Assembly: GCF_965342175.1 (NCBI RefSeq) | Contig: NZ_CBDRBL010000020.1 | Coordinates: 27,762-91,761 of the forward strand | From: Actinacidiphila sp965342175 | GTDB lineage: Bacteria > Actinomycetota > Actinomycetes > Streptomycetales > Streptomycetaceae | DNA length: 64,000 nt | Reading direction: 5' to 3' | Shown here: one piece after another, positions 31,977 to 41,410 of the stretch | Position numbering within the stretch: the first letter of the stretch is position 1 | How the letters are laid out: every line of letters begins with the position of its first letter | Position numbers and translations under genes: made by a program | Notes under the pieces: model-generated | Database searches by the model: none | Told to the model about the DNA's origin: nothing | Seen by the model: only the letters and a program-made list of their open reading frames with translations

Positions 31977-32861
31977 ATGACCAGCGCAGCACGGCAGGGC
32001 CTGCCTTTCCTCAAGGGGCACGGCACGGAGAACGACTTCGTGATCATCCCCGACTTCGACGGGGCGCTCGACCTGACCTCCGATGCCGTCGTGCGACTGT
32101 GCGACCGCCGCGCCGGGATCGGCGGCGACGGGGTGCTGCGGGTCGTGCGCTCGGCCAGGCACCCGGAGGCCGCCGCCATGGCCGCAGAGGCCGAGTGGTT
32201 CATGGACTACCGCAACAGCGACGGCAGCGTCGCGGAGATGTGCGGCAACGGCGTGCGCGTCTTCGCCCGCTACCTCCAGCGCTCCGGTCTCACCGAGGCC
32301 GGAGACGTCGCCGTGGCGACCCGCGCCGGCGTGCGCCGGGTCCACATCGACAAGGACGGCGACATCACCGTCGACATGGGCCGTGCCGCGCTCCCTGCCG
32401 GCGAGGTCGAGGTCGAGGTCGCGGTCGGCGAGCGCCGCTGGCCCGCCCGCAACGTGAGCATGGGCAACCCGCACGCCGTCGCCTTCGTCGACGACCTCGC
32501 CGACGCCGGCAAGCTGCTGGACCCTCCGGCGTGGGCGCCGGCCGCGGCCTATCCGGACGGTGTGAACGTGGAGTTCGTCGTCGACCGGGGTGAGCGCCAT
32601 GTCGCGATGCGCGTCCACGAACGAGGCTCCGGCGAGACCCGTTCCTGCGGCACCGGCGCCTGCGCCGTGATGGTCGCCGCGGCCCGGCGCGACGGCCGCG
32701 ACCCGGCGGTGACCGGCCGCCCCGAGACGTACCGGGTCGACCTGCCGGGCGGCACCCTGGTGATCACCGAACGTCCCGACGGCACCGTCGAGATGACCGG
32801 ACCCGCGGTGATCGTCGCCGAAGGCGTCATCGATCCCGCCTGGCTCGGCGACGGGGGCTGA
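31977..32861 (+). CDS. dapF: Diaminopimelate epimerase
   Basis: 294 aa. It converts LL- to meso-diaminopimelate for lysine and peptidoglycan; note that streptomycetes use LL-diaminopimelate in the wall, so the role here is mainly lysine supply. The two catalytic cysteines are in AEMCGNGVRVF and RSCGTGACAVMVAAA. Substrate loops GHGTENDFV, DYRNSDGS and MGNPHAV are conserved. It precedes rshA by 148 bp in the same direction. Confidence 0.98.
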   Translation: MTSAARQGLPFLKGHGTENDFVIIPDFDGALDLTSDAVVRLCDRRAGIGGDGVLRVVRSARHPEAAAMAAEAEWFMDYRNSDGSVAEMCGNGVRVFARYLQRSGLTEAGDVAVATRAGVRRVHIDKDGDITVDMGRAALPAGEVEVEVAVGERRWPARNVSMGNPHAVAFVDDLADAGKLLDPPAWAPAAAYPDGVNVEFVVDRGERHVAMRVHERGSGETRSCGTGACAVMVAAARRDGRDPAVTGRPETYRVDLPGGTLVITERPDGTVEMTGPAVIVAEGVIDPAWLGDGG

Positions 32862-33009
32862 GGTCGCCCTCCGAGGCCGGGATTCGCTCGAACGGGTGAT
32901 GCCGATCACGCTGGGCGAGAGCGCGGCGGCGGCACGTGATGGGCTCGGTAGCATCAAGCACCGGCACGGAAGCCATCCCGCCGGTGGGTGACGCTGCCGG
33001 AGGTGCCGC

Positions 33010-35142
33010 ATGAGACCGGACAACGCAGTGGAGACCGCGCCGGGCGCCGCAGGACGCAGGCGCATCCCCCGGGCCGCGGACCTGCGCCGGCTGGGGCGCG
33101 CGGCGCTGCTGGGCCCCGGAGGGCGCGCCGGCCGGCTGCCGGAGTCCATCGAGCACATCGCCAAGGTGCACCGCGGCCGCCATCCCGGCGCGGATCTCGC
33201 CATCCTGCGCAAGGCGTACGTGCTCGCCGAGTCGTCGCACCGCGGCCAGATGCGCAAGAGCGGCGAGCCGTACATCACGCACCCGCTCGCCGTGACCCTG
33301 ATCCTCGCCGAACTCGGCGCGGAGACCACCACCTTGACGGCCTCACTGCTCCACGACACGGTCGAAGACACGGAGGTGACGCTCGATCAGGTCAGGGAGG
33401 AGTTCGGCGAGGAGGTGTGCTTCCTCGTCGACGGCGTCACCAAGCTGGAGAAGGTGGACTACGGCGCGGCCGCCGAGCCGGAGACCTTCCGCAAGATGCT
33501 CGTCGCCACCGGCAACGACGTCCGCGTCATGTCCATCAAGCTCGCCGACCGGCTGCACAACATGCGCACCCTCGGCGTCATGCGCCCCGAGAAGCAGGCC
33601 CGGATCGCCAAGGTCACCCGGGACGTGCTGATCCCGCTCGCCGAACGCCTCGGCGTCCAGGCGCTGAAGACCGAACTCGAGGACCTGGTCTTCGCGATCC
33701 TCCACCCCGAGGACTACCTGCGCACCACCGAACTGATCCTGGAGCACGCCGCCCTGCCCGACCCGCTGCGCGCCGTCGCCGAGGAGGTCCGCACGGTGCT
33801 CCGCGAGGCCGGCATCAGCGCCGAGGTGGAGGTGCGGCCCCGGCACGTGGTCTCCGTGCACCGGGTCCGGCTCAAGCGCGGCGGCGCGGTGCCGGGCGGC
33901 AGCGACTTCGGCAGGGTACTCATCCAGGTCGCCGAGGACGCCGACTGCTACGCCGTCCTCGGCGAACTGCACACCTGCTTCCCCCCGGTGATCGCGGAGT
34001 TCAAGGACTTCATCGCGGCGCCCAAGTTCAACCTCTACCAGTCGCTGCACACCGCCATCCGCGACGGCGAGGGACGCGTCGCCGAAGTCCTGATCCGCAC
34101 CCGGCAGATGCACCACGTTGCCGAGGCCGGCGTCATCGCGCTCGGCAACCCCTACGCCGCCGCCGAGACCGCGGACTGCGAGGACGGCGAGCGCGTCGAC
34201 CCCACCCGCCCCGGCTGGCTCGCCCGGCTGCTGGAGTGGCAGCGCGAGGCTCCCGACCCGGACTTCTTCTGGAGCACCCTGCGCGACGAACTCGCCCAGG
34301 ACCGCGAGGTCACCGTCTTCTCGGCCGACGGCGGCACCGTGGGCCTGCCCGACGGCGCCACGTGCACCGACGCCGCGTACGCACTGCACGGCGAGGGAGC
34401 CCACTCCTGCGTCGGCGTGCGCGTCAACGGGCGGCTCGCCCCGCTCGGCACGGTCCTGCGGGACGGCGACACCGTGCAACTGCTGATGACCGAGGTCACC
34501 GACGGGGACGGGGACGACTACGGGCCCTCGCCCGAGTGGCTGGAGCATGCCCGCACCCCCGCCGCCCGGATCGCCATCGCCCGCTGGCTGGAGGCCCATC
34601 CGCCGGCCGCCACCGAGGAGGAGCCGGCCGCGCCCGCCGTCCGCGCCGGCGCCACGGGCGCCCGCAGGGCCGCCGAGCCGCACGCGGACACCGATCCGCC
34701 CGGTGCCGCCGTGCGCATGGCCCGCTGCTGCACCCCCGTGCCGCCGGACGGCATCACCGGCTTCCCCATCCGCGGCGGCACCGTCGCGGTGCACCGCAGC
34801 GGATGTCCCGTCGCCGCGCGCATGGCCGCCTCCGGCCGGGCCAGGGTCGCCGTCCACTGGCGCTCCGACGCGCCCGTCAGCGGTCACCGGGCCACTCTCT
34901 ACGCCGAGGCGCTCGGGCGCCCCCGGCTGCTCGCCGACCTCACCGAGGTGATCGCCACCCAGGGCGTCGCCATCGTGTACGCCGCCGTGGAGCCGCCGCA
35001 GGAGCACCGCGTACGCCATACGTACACCGTCGAACTGCCCGACCCGGGAGCGCTTCCCGCGCTCATGCGCGCCATGCGCGCCGTCCCGGGGGTGTACGAC
35101 GTGTACCGCGCCCAGGAGACGGTGGCAGCCGCGCAGCCGTAA
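33010..35142 (+). CDS. rshA: Long RelA/SpoT homologue, RshA-type
   Basis: 710 aa. In order: HD (p)ppGpp hydrolase domain with HDTVED and KLADRLHNMRT intact; synthetase-like domain; TGS domain (VFSADGGTVGLPDGAT ... NGRLAPLGTVLRDGDTVQLL); a GPSPEWLEHARTPAARIAIARW helix; a CCTPVPPDGITGFPIRGG zinc-finger/RIS region; and a C-terminal ACT domain. In the synthetase the usual GRPKHxYSIYxK motif reads VRPRHVVSVHRV and the D-L-x-A-x-R motif reads SDFGRVLIQ, while EVLIRT and NLYQSLHT remain, so (p)ppGpp synthesis may be weak. It resembles the second streptomycete RSH protein beside dapF, not the main RelA. Confidence 0.93.
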   Translation: MRPDNAVETAPGAAGRRRIPRAADLRRLGRAALLGPGGRAGRLPESIEHIAKVHRGRHPGADLAILRKAYVLAESSHRGQMRKSGEPYITHPLAVTLILAELGAETTTLTASLLHDTVEDTEVTLDQVREEFGEEVCFLVDGVTKLEKVDYGAAAEPETFRKMLVATGNDVRVMSIKLADRLHNMRTLGVMRPEKQARIAKVTRDVLIPLAERLGVQALKTELEDLVFAILHPEDYLRTTELILEHAALPDPLRAVAEEVRTVLREAGISAEVEVRPRHVVSVHRVRLKRGGAVPGGSDFGRVLIQVAEDADCYAVLGELHTCFPPVIAEFKDFIAAPKFNLYQSLHTAIRDGEGRVAEVLIRTRQMHHVAEAGVIALGNPYAAAETADCEDGERVDPTRPGWLARLLEWQREAPDPDFFWSTLRDELAQDREVTVFSADGGTVGLPDGATCTDAAYALHGEGAHSCVGVRVNGRLAPLGTVLRDGDTVQLLMTEVTDGDGDDYGPSPEWLEHARTPAARIAIARWLEAHPPAATEEEPAAPAVRAGATGARRAAEPHADTDPPGAAVRMARCCTPVPPDGITGFPIRGGTVAVHRSGCPVAARMAASGRARVAVHWRSDAPVSGHRATLYAEALGRPRLLADLTEVIATQGVAIVYAAVEPPQEHRVRHTYTVELPDPGALPALMRAMRAVPGVYDVYRAQETVAAAQP

Positions 35143-35214
35143 CGGAGTACCCGATCGGGTGGGGTACTGACGCGCCGCCGACAGGAGCGCACGCGGCGCT
35201 GATAGCCGTATCCC

Positions 35215-36699
35215 ATGATCGGATCCTTTGCGCGCCGTGCCACCGTCACCGCGGCGGCCGTGGTGGCGCTTGTCGCGGCCGCACAGCCCGGCGACACGAC
35301 GTCCGCGGGGCTCGGCGACCGGCTCTACCCCGAACTCGGCAACCCGGGGTACGACGTCCTCGACTACGACATCTCGTTCACCTACCGCGGCAACGACCGG
35401 CCCCTGGACGCCATGACCCGGGTCGACGCCCTCGCCACGGACACCCTGAGCCGTTTCCACCTCGACTTCCGCGGCGACGTCCGCTCCGTCGAGGTCAACG
35501 GCCGCCCGGCGGAGTTCCACGGCTGGCGCGAGGAACTGGTCGTCACCCCCGCCGTCCCCGTCCCCCGCGGCGAGCGCCTGCTCGTCACGGTCGTCCACAC
35601 CAGCGACCCCGTGGTGAAGGGCGACACCGGCTGGATCCGCACCAAGGACGGCCTGGCCATGGCCAACCAGGCCGCCGCCGCCCACACCGTCTTCCCCTGC
35701 AACGACCACCCCTCGGACAAGGCCCGCTTCACCTTCCACGTCACCGCGCCCAGCGACCTCACCGTCGTCGCCAACGGCCTGCCCGAGACGGCCGTCCGCA
35801 AGGGTCCCGTGACGACCTGGAACTACCGCACCGTCCACCCGATGGCCACCGAACTCGCCCAAATCTCCATCGGCCGCTCCGCCGTCCTGCGGCGCACCGG
35901 CCCCCGCGGCCTCCCGCTGCGCGACGTCCTGCGCTCCGCCGACCCCGACCGGGCCAGGCTCGAGAAGCGCCTGGCGATGACCGCAGAGCAGATCGCGTGG
36001 ATGGAGGAGCAGGTAGGCCCGTACCCGTTCGAGACCTACGGCGTCCTGAGCGCCGACACCGTCACGGGCTTCGAGCTGGAGACCCAGACCCTCTCGCTCT
36101 TCGAGCGGCGGGTGCTGCTGGCGCGGGAGGCCGACGCCGCGCCGGTGATGGTGCACGAGCTGGCCCACCAGTGGTTCGGGGACAGCGTCTCGCCCGCGAC
36201 CTGGTCAGACCTGTGGCTCAACGAGGGGCACGCCACGTGGTACCAGTGGCGCTACGCGGCCGAGCACTACCGCGAGGTCACGCTCGAGCAGCTCGCCGAG
36301 GCCGCCTACGGCGCGGACGCCCGCTTGCGCCGCGACGGCGGACCGGTCGCCGCCCCCAAGCCGCCCGGCAGCGACGGCAAGCTCGGCATCTTCCGCGGCA
36401 ACGTCTACTACGGCGGGGCGCTCGTGCTGTACGCGCTGCGCCAGGAGATGGGCGCCGACGCCTTCCAGCGCCTGGAGCGGGCCTGGGTCGCCCGGCACCG
36501 CGACGGGGTCGCCTCCACGGGGGACTTCATCGCCCTCGCCTCCGAGATCGCCGACCGTGACCTGGGCGGATTCCTGCGGGCCTGGCTCTACGGGCCCACC
36601 ACGCCGCCGATGCCCGGCCGCCCCGGCTGGAAGCGCTCGGTGCCCGCCAAACCGGTGCCAGGTCACACACACCGGCGCGAGGCGGGGAAAGTCGCGTGA
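35215..36699 (+). CDS. Secreted M1-family zinc metallopeptidase
   Basis: 494 aa. The N-terminal ~30 residues (FARRATVTAAAVVALVAAAQP) are a likely signal peptide. An M1 N-terminal beta domain (YDVLDYDISFTYRGNDRPLDAMTRVDALATDTLSRFHLDF) precedes the catalytic part. The zinc site is HELAHQWFG, with the third ligand in WLNEGHATW, 18 residues after the motif, as in the aminopeptidase N family. The usual GAMEN motif is replaced by TVTGFELETQTL, a common variant in secreted actinobacterial members. The C-terminal ERAP1-like domain is absent, so it is a short M1 peptidase. It probably trims peptides outside the cell. Confidence 0.92.
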   Translation: MIGSFARRATVTAAAVVALVAAAQPGDTTSAGLGDRLYPELGNPGYDVLDYDISFTYRGNDRPLDAMTRVDALATDTLSRFHLDFRGDVRSVEVNGRPAEFHGWREELVVTPAVPVPRGERLLVTVVHTSDPVVKGDTGWIRTKDGLAMANQAAAAHTVFPCNDHPSDKARFTFHVTAPSDLTVVANGLPETAVRKGPVTTWNYRTVHPMATELAQISIGRSAVLRRTGPRGLPLRDVLRSADPDRARLEKRLAMTAEQIAWMEEQVGPYPFETYGVLSADTVTGFELETQTLSLFERRVLLAREADAAPVMVHELAHQWFGDSVSPATWSDLWLNEGHATWYQWRYAAEHYREVTLEQLAEAAYGADARLRRDGGPVAAPKPPGSDGKLGIFRGNVYYGGALVLYALRQEMGADAFQRLERAWVARHRDGVASTGDFIALASEIADRDLGGFLRAWLYGPTTPPMPGRPGWKRSVPAKPVPGHTHRREAGKVA

Positions 36700-36840
36700 C
36701 CCGGCGGTGACGGTCGTGCGACCATCTACCCACGGCGACGACACACCCGGCAGGGGAATCCTCCGGGCCCGCGCGACGTTGTCACCGTACGAGGGGTCGA
36801 GCGCCCCCCGTTCCCGTCGATCATCCGAGCAAAGGATCCA

Positions 36841-38352
36841 ATGACCTCCTTCGCCTCCTCCTCTTCTTCTGCTTCTTCTGCCCGCAGCCGCCAGCGCCTC
36901 CCCGAGAGCCTTCGGGCCGACGCCCTGATGGAAGAGGACGTCGCCTGGAGTCACGAGATCGACGGAGAGCGTGACGGCGACCAGTTCGACCGCGCCGACC
37001 GTGCGTCGCTGCGACGGGTCGCCGGCCTCTCCACCGAACTCGAGGACATCACCGAGGTCGAGTACCGCCAGCTCCGCCTGGAGCGGGTCGTGCTCGTCGG
37101 CGTCTGGACGGACGGCACGGTGCAGGACGCCGAGAACTCCCTCGCGGAGCTCGCCGCCCTCGCCGAGACGGCCGGCGCCCTCGTCCTGGACGGTGTCATC
37201 CAGCGCCGCGACAAGCCGGACCCGGCCACCTACATCGGTTCCGGCAAGGCCCAGGAACTGCGCGACATCGTCGTGGAGAGCGGGGCCGACACCGTCGTCT
37301 GCGACGGTGAGCTCAGCCCCGGCCAGCTCATCCACCTCGAGGACGTCGTCAAGGTCAAGGTCGTCGACCGCACCGCGCTGATCCTCGACATCTTCGCCCA
37401 GCACGCCAAGAGCCGTGAGGGCAAGGCACAGGTCTCGCTGGCCCAGATGCAGTACATGCTGCCGCGGCTGCGAGGCTGGGGCCAGTCGCTCTCCCGGCAG
37501 ATGGGCGGCGGCGGCTCGGGCTCCTCGGGCGGCGGCATGGCCACCCGTGGTCCCGGTGAGACCAAGATCGAGACCGACCGGCGCCGCATCCGCGAGAAGA
37601 TGGCCAAGATGCGCCGGGAGATCGCGGAGATGAAGACCAGCCGCGACCTCAAGCGCCAGGAGCGCAAGCGCCACAAGGTGCCCTCGGTCGCCATCGCCGG
37701 GTACACCAACGCGGGCAAGTCCTCGCTCCTCAACCGGCTCACCGGAGCGGGCGTCCTGGTGGAGAACGCGCTGTTCGCCACCCTCGACCCGACCGTGCGC
37801 CGGGCGGAGACCCCGAGCGGCCGGCTCTACACCCTGGCGGACACCGTCGGTTTTGTGCGGCACCTGCCGCACCACCTTGTCGAGGCGTTCCGCTCGACGA
37901 TGGAGGAGGTCGCCGAGGCCGACCTCATCCTGCACGTGGTGGACGGCTCGCACCCCAACCCGGACGAGCAGCTGGCCGCCGTGCGCGAGGTGTTCCGCGA
38001 CGTCGGCGCGCTGGACGTGCCGGAGATCGTGGTGATCAACAAGGCTGACGCCGCCGACCCGGTGCTGCTTCAGTCGCTGCTGCGCCGCGAGAAGCGTTCG
38101 ATCGCCGTCTCCGCCCGCACCGGACGGGGCATCGCCGAGCTGCTCGGCATGATCGACGACGAGCTGCCGAGGCCCGCCGTCGAGATCGAGGCCCTGGTTC
38201 CGTACACGCGCGGCGCGCTCGTCGCCCGCGCCCACGCGGACGGCGAGGTCCTCTCCGAGGAGCACACCGGCGAGGGCACCCTGCTCAAGGCGCGGGTGCA
38301 CGACGAGCTCGCCGCGGAGCTCGAGCCGTTCGTGCTGGCCGCGCGCCGCTGA
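36841..38352 (+). CDS. hflX: Ribosome-associated GTPase HflX
   Basis: 503 aa. HflX binds stalled or heat-damaged ribosomes and splits them using GTP. The N-terminal HflX domain contains the GSGKAQEL and SREGKAQVSLAQMQYMLPRLRG motifs and a glycine-rich linker (GGGGSGSSGGGM). The G domain starts near residue 286 with G1 GYTNAGKSS, then DTVGFVRHLPHHLVEAF (G3), NKAD (G4) and SVSARTGRG-like G5. The first ~20 residues are a serine-rich run. It ends in a strong terminator shared with the convergent protease gene. Confidence 0.97.
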   Translation: MTSFASSSSSASSARSRQRLPESLRADALMEEDVAWSHEIDGERDGDQFDRADRASLRRVAGLSTELEDITEVEYRQLRLERVVLVGVWTDGTVQDAENSLAELAALAETAGALVLDGVIQRRDKPDPATYIGSGKAQELRDIVVESGADTVVCDGELSPGQLIHLEDVVKVKVVDRTALILDIFAQHAKSREGKAQVSLAQMQYMLPRLRGWGQSLSRQMGGGGSGSSGGGMATRGPGETKIETDRRRIREKMAKMRREIAEMKTSRDLKRQERKRHKVPSVAIAGYTNAGKSSLLNRLTGAGVLVENALFATLDPTVRRAETPSGRLYTLADTVGFVRHLPHHLVEAFRSTMEEVAEADLILHVVDGSHPNPDEQLAAVREVFRDVGALDVPEIVVINKADAADPVLLQSLLRREKRSIAVSARTGRGIAELLGMIDDELPRPAVEIEALVPYTRGALVARAHADGEVLSEEHTGEGTLLKARVHDELAAELEPFVLAARR

Positions 38353-38358
38353 CCCGAA

Positions 38359-38394
38359 GCCAGGAGGTCCGCCCCACGGGGCGGACCTCCTGGC
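38359..38394. terminator. Bidirectional terminator between hflX and the protease gene
   Basis: A perfect inverted repeat (GCCAGGAGGTCCGCCCC against GGGGCGGACCTCCTGGC, 17 bases each side, 2 between; effectively a 16-bp stem with a CACG loop) lies 6 bp after the hflX stop and 18 bp before the protease stop. It is the strongest hairpin in the window and can serve both convergent genes. Confidence 0.9.
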
Positions 38395-38412
38395 GTACAC
38401 GGGGACGGTCCC

Positions 38413-39777
38413 TCAGCCGCGGACGGCGTCGAAGACCTTCTCGGCCTCGGAACCGAGGCGCGGGCCCGCCAGCCAGCGCGGACCGCTCTGCGGGCCGATG
38501 GACGTGTTGCTGAGCAGGGCCGGCCGTCCGCCGGGACCGCGGGCGAACCAGCCGCCGCCGGAGGAGCCCGCCGTCATGGTGCAGCCGAGCCAGTGCATGG
38601 TCGGCGCGTCCACGTCGAGGGCGAGGCGGACCGGGTCGCCGGAGCAGTGGTACTGCTGGTAGCCGAAACCGTTGAAGGGAGCCGCGGCCGGGTAGCCGAG
38701 GACGTCCATGGCGTCGATGCCGGCCGAGTCGGGCGCGTCGAACCAGACCGGAACCGAGGCGCCGACCGTCTCCTCCAGTGATCGGCCCGTATCCGGGTTG
38801 GTCACCTTCAGCACCGCGAAGTCGTAGGGGTAGGCGGAACCGGTGGCCGAGGACTCGCCGCCCCCGTCGATCCACTGCTGGGAGGTCCCCGCCTTCGTCG
38901 CCCACCAGGTGCCGTAGGGGGCGAGCCGCTCCTCGCCCGCGGTGCGCAGCGCGGCGCCGGCGAGGCCCGCGTCGTTGAAGGACGGGACGAAGACGATGTT
39001 GCGGTACCAGCCGCCCCGGGCACCAGCGTGCACGCAGTGGCCGGCCGTCCACACCAGATTGCTGCGCCCCGGGTTCGCCGGGTCGCTCACCACGGTAGCC
39101 GAGCAGACCGCCTGGCCGTCGGGCATGTCGAAGAGCAGCTTGCCCGTGGCCGGGGAGGCCTGGTGGTACGGGGTCGGCAGGCGCTGTGCCCGGATCGCCG
39201 CCGGCTCGGGATCCGTGGTGCCCTCGTGCGCCTGCGCCAGGTCGGGCCGTTGCTCGTCGTCCGGGGTCCTGCCGGCGTCGCGGAGCCGGTCGGCGTCCCA
39301 GAGGTCCTTGATGATGGGGTTGACGAAGTCGGCCGCGTCGCGCAGCCACGTGTCCTTGTCCCAGTTCTTCCAGCCGCCGTCCTTCAGCGCGTCGGCCCAC
39401 TTCTCCAGGTCGTCGAGGCTGGTGGGCAGGGCTGTCGGCAGGCCGAGGCCGCCGTCGCCGGCGGTCGCGGTGGGTGCAGGGCTCGGCTTGGCGTCGGCGT
39501 TGTCGTCGGACGGGCCGCAGGCCGTCGCGGTCACGGCGAGCAGCGCCGCGGCGACGGTGGCCGCGGCCAACCGGCTCAGAGGCCGCGCGGACAGGCGGGC
39601 CGGCGTCGCGGGTCGATGGCGCTCGCCGGGCGGAGTCGTCGTCGGTGGCCGCGGCTGCGCTGCGTCTTCCTTCTCCGCCTTGCCGGACTCGGCCCTCGAC
39701 CCGCTCCTCGCTCCACCCCGCCTGTCCGCGCGGCCTCTTGTGGATGCCATGGGTTGCGGCCCCCCTGTTGTCGACAC
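38413..39777 (-). CDS. Trypsin-like serine protease, probably a lipoprotein
   Basis: 454 aa from an ATG at 39777; the ATG at residue 10 is an alternative. An unusually long Arg/Pro-rich head (~65 residues) precedes a signal-like segment (LAAATVAAALLAVTATAC) ending in a lipobox cysteine. After a linker region, the chymotrypsin-fold domain shows the catalytic triad: His in WTAGHCV, Asp in YPYDFAVL and Ser in TMTAGSSGGGWF. A cysteine pair before and after the active site could form disulfides. It is probably anchored outside the membrane. Substrates are unknown. It shares the terminator with hflX. Confidence 0.9.
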   Translation of the reverse strand: MSTTGGPQPMASTRGRADRRGGARSGSRAESGKAEKEDAAQPRPPTTTPPGERHRPATPARLSARPLSRLAAATVAAALLAVTATACGPSDDNADAKPSPAPTATAGDGGLGLPTALPTSLDDLEKWADALKDGGWKNWDKDTWLRDAADFVNPIIKDLWDADRLRDAGRTPDDEQRPDLAQAHEGTTDPEPAAIRAQRLPTPYHQASPATGKLLFDMPDGQAVCSATVVSDPANPGRSNLVWTAGHCVHAGARGGWYRNIVFVPSFNDAGLAGAALRTAGEERLAPYGTWWATKAGTSQQWIDGGGESSATGSAYPYDFAVLKVTNPDTGRSLEETVGASVPVWFDAPDSAGIDAMDVLGYPAAAPFNGFGYQQYHCSGDPVRLALDVDAPTMHWLGCTMTAGSSGGGWFARGPGGRPALLSNTSIGPQSGPRWLAGPRLGSEAEKVFDAVRG

Positions 39778-39945
39778 GTCGTCTGCCCGCTCGAGGTCAA
39801 CGCCCCACTATGCCCTCGAAGGGGAGGACGGCGGCTGCCGCGGGGGCGGTTCCTCGCCACGATCTCGGCCACGGGCAGTTGCCGGTGCGCGGGTACGTCG
39901 TTGGTAGCTCCGGGGACGCAAGCGCCGAGACCGAGGAGTGAGCAC

Positions 39946-41337
39946 GTGGCCGCCATGCCGAGCGCGAGGAGCCGACCGGCGGTGCACCGGGGCGAGTCCG
40001 ACGACAGCGAGGGCATCCTGCGGCGCCAGTCGCTGCGCGAGTCCGCCGCCCGCACCTACGCCCGCTCGCTGCCCGTCGTCCCCGTGCGCGCCCGCGGCAT
40101 GACCATCGAGGGCGCCGACGGCGGCCGTTACCTCGACTGCCTGTCCGGCGCCGGCACCCTCGCCCTCGGCCACAACCACCCCGTCGTCCTCGAGGCCATC
40201 CGCGCGGTCCTCGACTCCGGCGCCCCGCTGCACGTGCTGGACCTCGCCACCCCCGTCAAGGACGCCTTCACCACCGCCCTGTTCGAGACCCTGCCGCGTC
40301 AACTCGCCGAGCACGGCCGCATCCAGTTCTGCGGCCCGGCCGGCACCGACGCCGTGGAGGCCGCCCTCAAACTCGTCCGGACCGCCACCGGCCGCCGCGG
40401 ACTGCTGGCCTTCTCCGGCGGCTACCACGGCATGACCGCCGGCGCCCTCGCCGCCACGGGCGACACCGCGGTCCGCGGCGCGGCCGGCGCCGCCGACGCG
40501 CACATCACCCGGCTCCCGTACCCCTACGACTACCGCTGCCCGTTCGGAGTCGGAGGGGAGTACGGCGCCGAGCTCTCCGCCCGCCTGACGGAAAGCCTGC
40601 TCGACGACCCCAAGGGCGGCATCCAGCCTCCGGCTGGGATGCTCGTCGAAGCCGTCCAGGGCGAGGGCGGTGTCATCCCCGCGCCCGACCCGTGGATGCG
40701 GCGGATGCGCGACCTGACCGCGGCGCGCGGCATCCCGCTGATCGCCGACGAGGTGCAGACCGGTGTGGGGCGGACAGGGGCCTTCTGGGCCGTCGAGCAC
40801 AGTGGTGTCGTCCCGGACGTGATGGTGCTGTCCAAGGCGATCGGCGGCAGCCTCCCGCTCGCGGTCGTCGTCTACCGCGAGGAACTCGACGCCTGGCAAC
40901 CCGGCGCCCACGCCGGCACCTTCCGCGGGAACCAGCTCGCCATGGCCGCCGGCACCGCCACCCTCGCCTATGTGCGCCGCAACGGCCTCGCCGAGCATGC
41001 CGCGCTGCTCGGGGCCCGTATGCTCACCCGGCTGCGGGCGCTGGCCGCGGAGCACCCCTGCGTCGGCGACGTCCGCGGCCGCGGCCTTATGCTTGGCGTG
41101 GAACTCGTCGACCCTGAGGCGGCCCCCGGCCTCGGGGGCGTGCCGCCGACCGCCCCGCGCCTGGCGGCGGCCGTCCGGCGGGCCGCCCTCGACCGCGGGC
41201 TCATCGTCGAACTCGGTGGCCGGGACAGCAGCGTGATCCGGCTGCTGCCGCCGCTGACCATCACCGAAGAACAGTCAGAAGCCGTCCTCGAACGCCTCGC
41301 CGACGCCCTTGCCGCGGCGGTGGCGATCAGGGCGTGA
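39946..41337 (+). CDS. PLP-dependent diaminobutyrate/lysine-type aminotransferase (siderophore cassette)
   Basis: 463 aa from a GTG at 39946, chosen because GAGGAG lies 7 nt upstream; ATG at 39955 is an alternative. It is a class III aminotransferase of the diaminobutyrate-2-oxoglutarate type: YLDCLSGAGTLALGHNHP, CGPAGTDAVEAALKLVRTATGR, GGYHGMT, EAVQGEGGVIPAP, LIADEVQTGVGRTG and the PLP lysine in VLSKAIGGSLP. It probably makes a diamine precursor such as diaminobutyrate or 1,3-diaminopropane precursors for the siderophore synthetase encoded 73 bp downstream. It matches the first gene of a known but uncharacterized streptomycete siderophore cassette. Confidence 0.9.
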   Translation: MAAMPSARSRPAVHRGESDDSEGILRRQSLRESAARTYARSLPVVPVRARGMTIEGADGGRYLDCLSGAGTLALGHNHPVVLEAIRAVLDSGAPLHVLDLATPVKDAFTTALFETLPRQLAEHGRIQFCGPAGTDAVEAALKLVRTATGRRGLLAFSGGYHGMTAGALAATGDTAVRGAAGAADAHITRLPYPYDYRCPFGVGGEYGAELSARLTESLLDDPKGGIQPPAGMLVEAVQGEGGVIPAPDPWMRRMRDLTAARGIPLIADEVQTGVGRTGAFWAVEHSGVVPDVMVLSKAIGGSLPLAVVVYREELDAWQPGAHAGTFRGNQLAMAAGTATLAYVRRNGLAEHAALLGARMLTRLRALAAEHPCVGDVRGRGLMLGVELVDPEAAPGLGGVPPTAPRLAAAVRRAALDRGLIVELGGRDSSVIRLLPPLTITEEQSEAVLERLADALAAAVAIRA

Positions 41338-41410
41338 CCTTGCGCCCGCCGGGTCCCCGCCGCCCCGGGGCGGAGACCATCGGGAGCCGACCCCCTCAGG
41401 GAGCGAAGCG

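Noticed and set aside
32988..36560. A 1190-codon open frame on the plus strand over rshA and the peptidase gene
   Set aside because: It is a shifted frame of two genes with clear domains; its own translation is low-complexity.
36853..36885. TCT/TCC triplet run at the hflX start as a phase-variable repeat
   Set aside because: The units are in-frame serine codons of mixed sequence, so slippage would only change a flexible head.
39778..39945. Iron-box (DmdR/IdeR) upstream of the siderophore cassette
   Set aside because: No sequence near TTAGGTTAGGCTAACCTAA was found in the gap.
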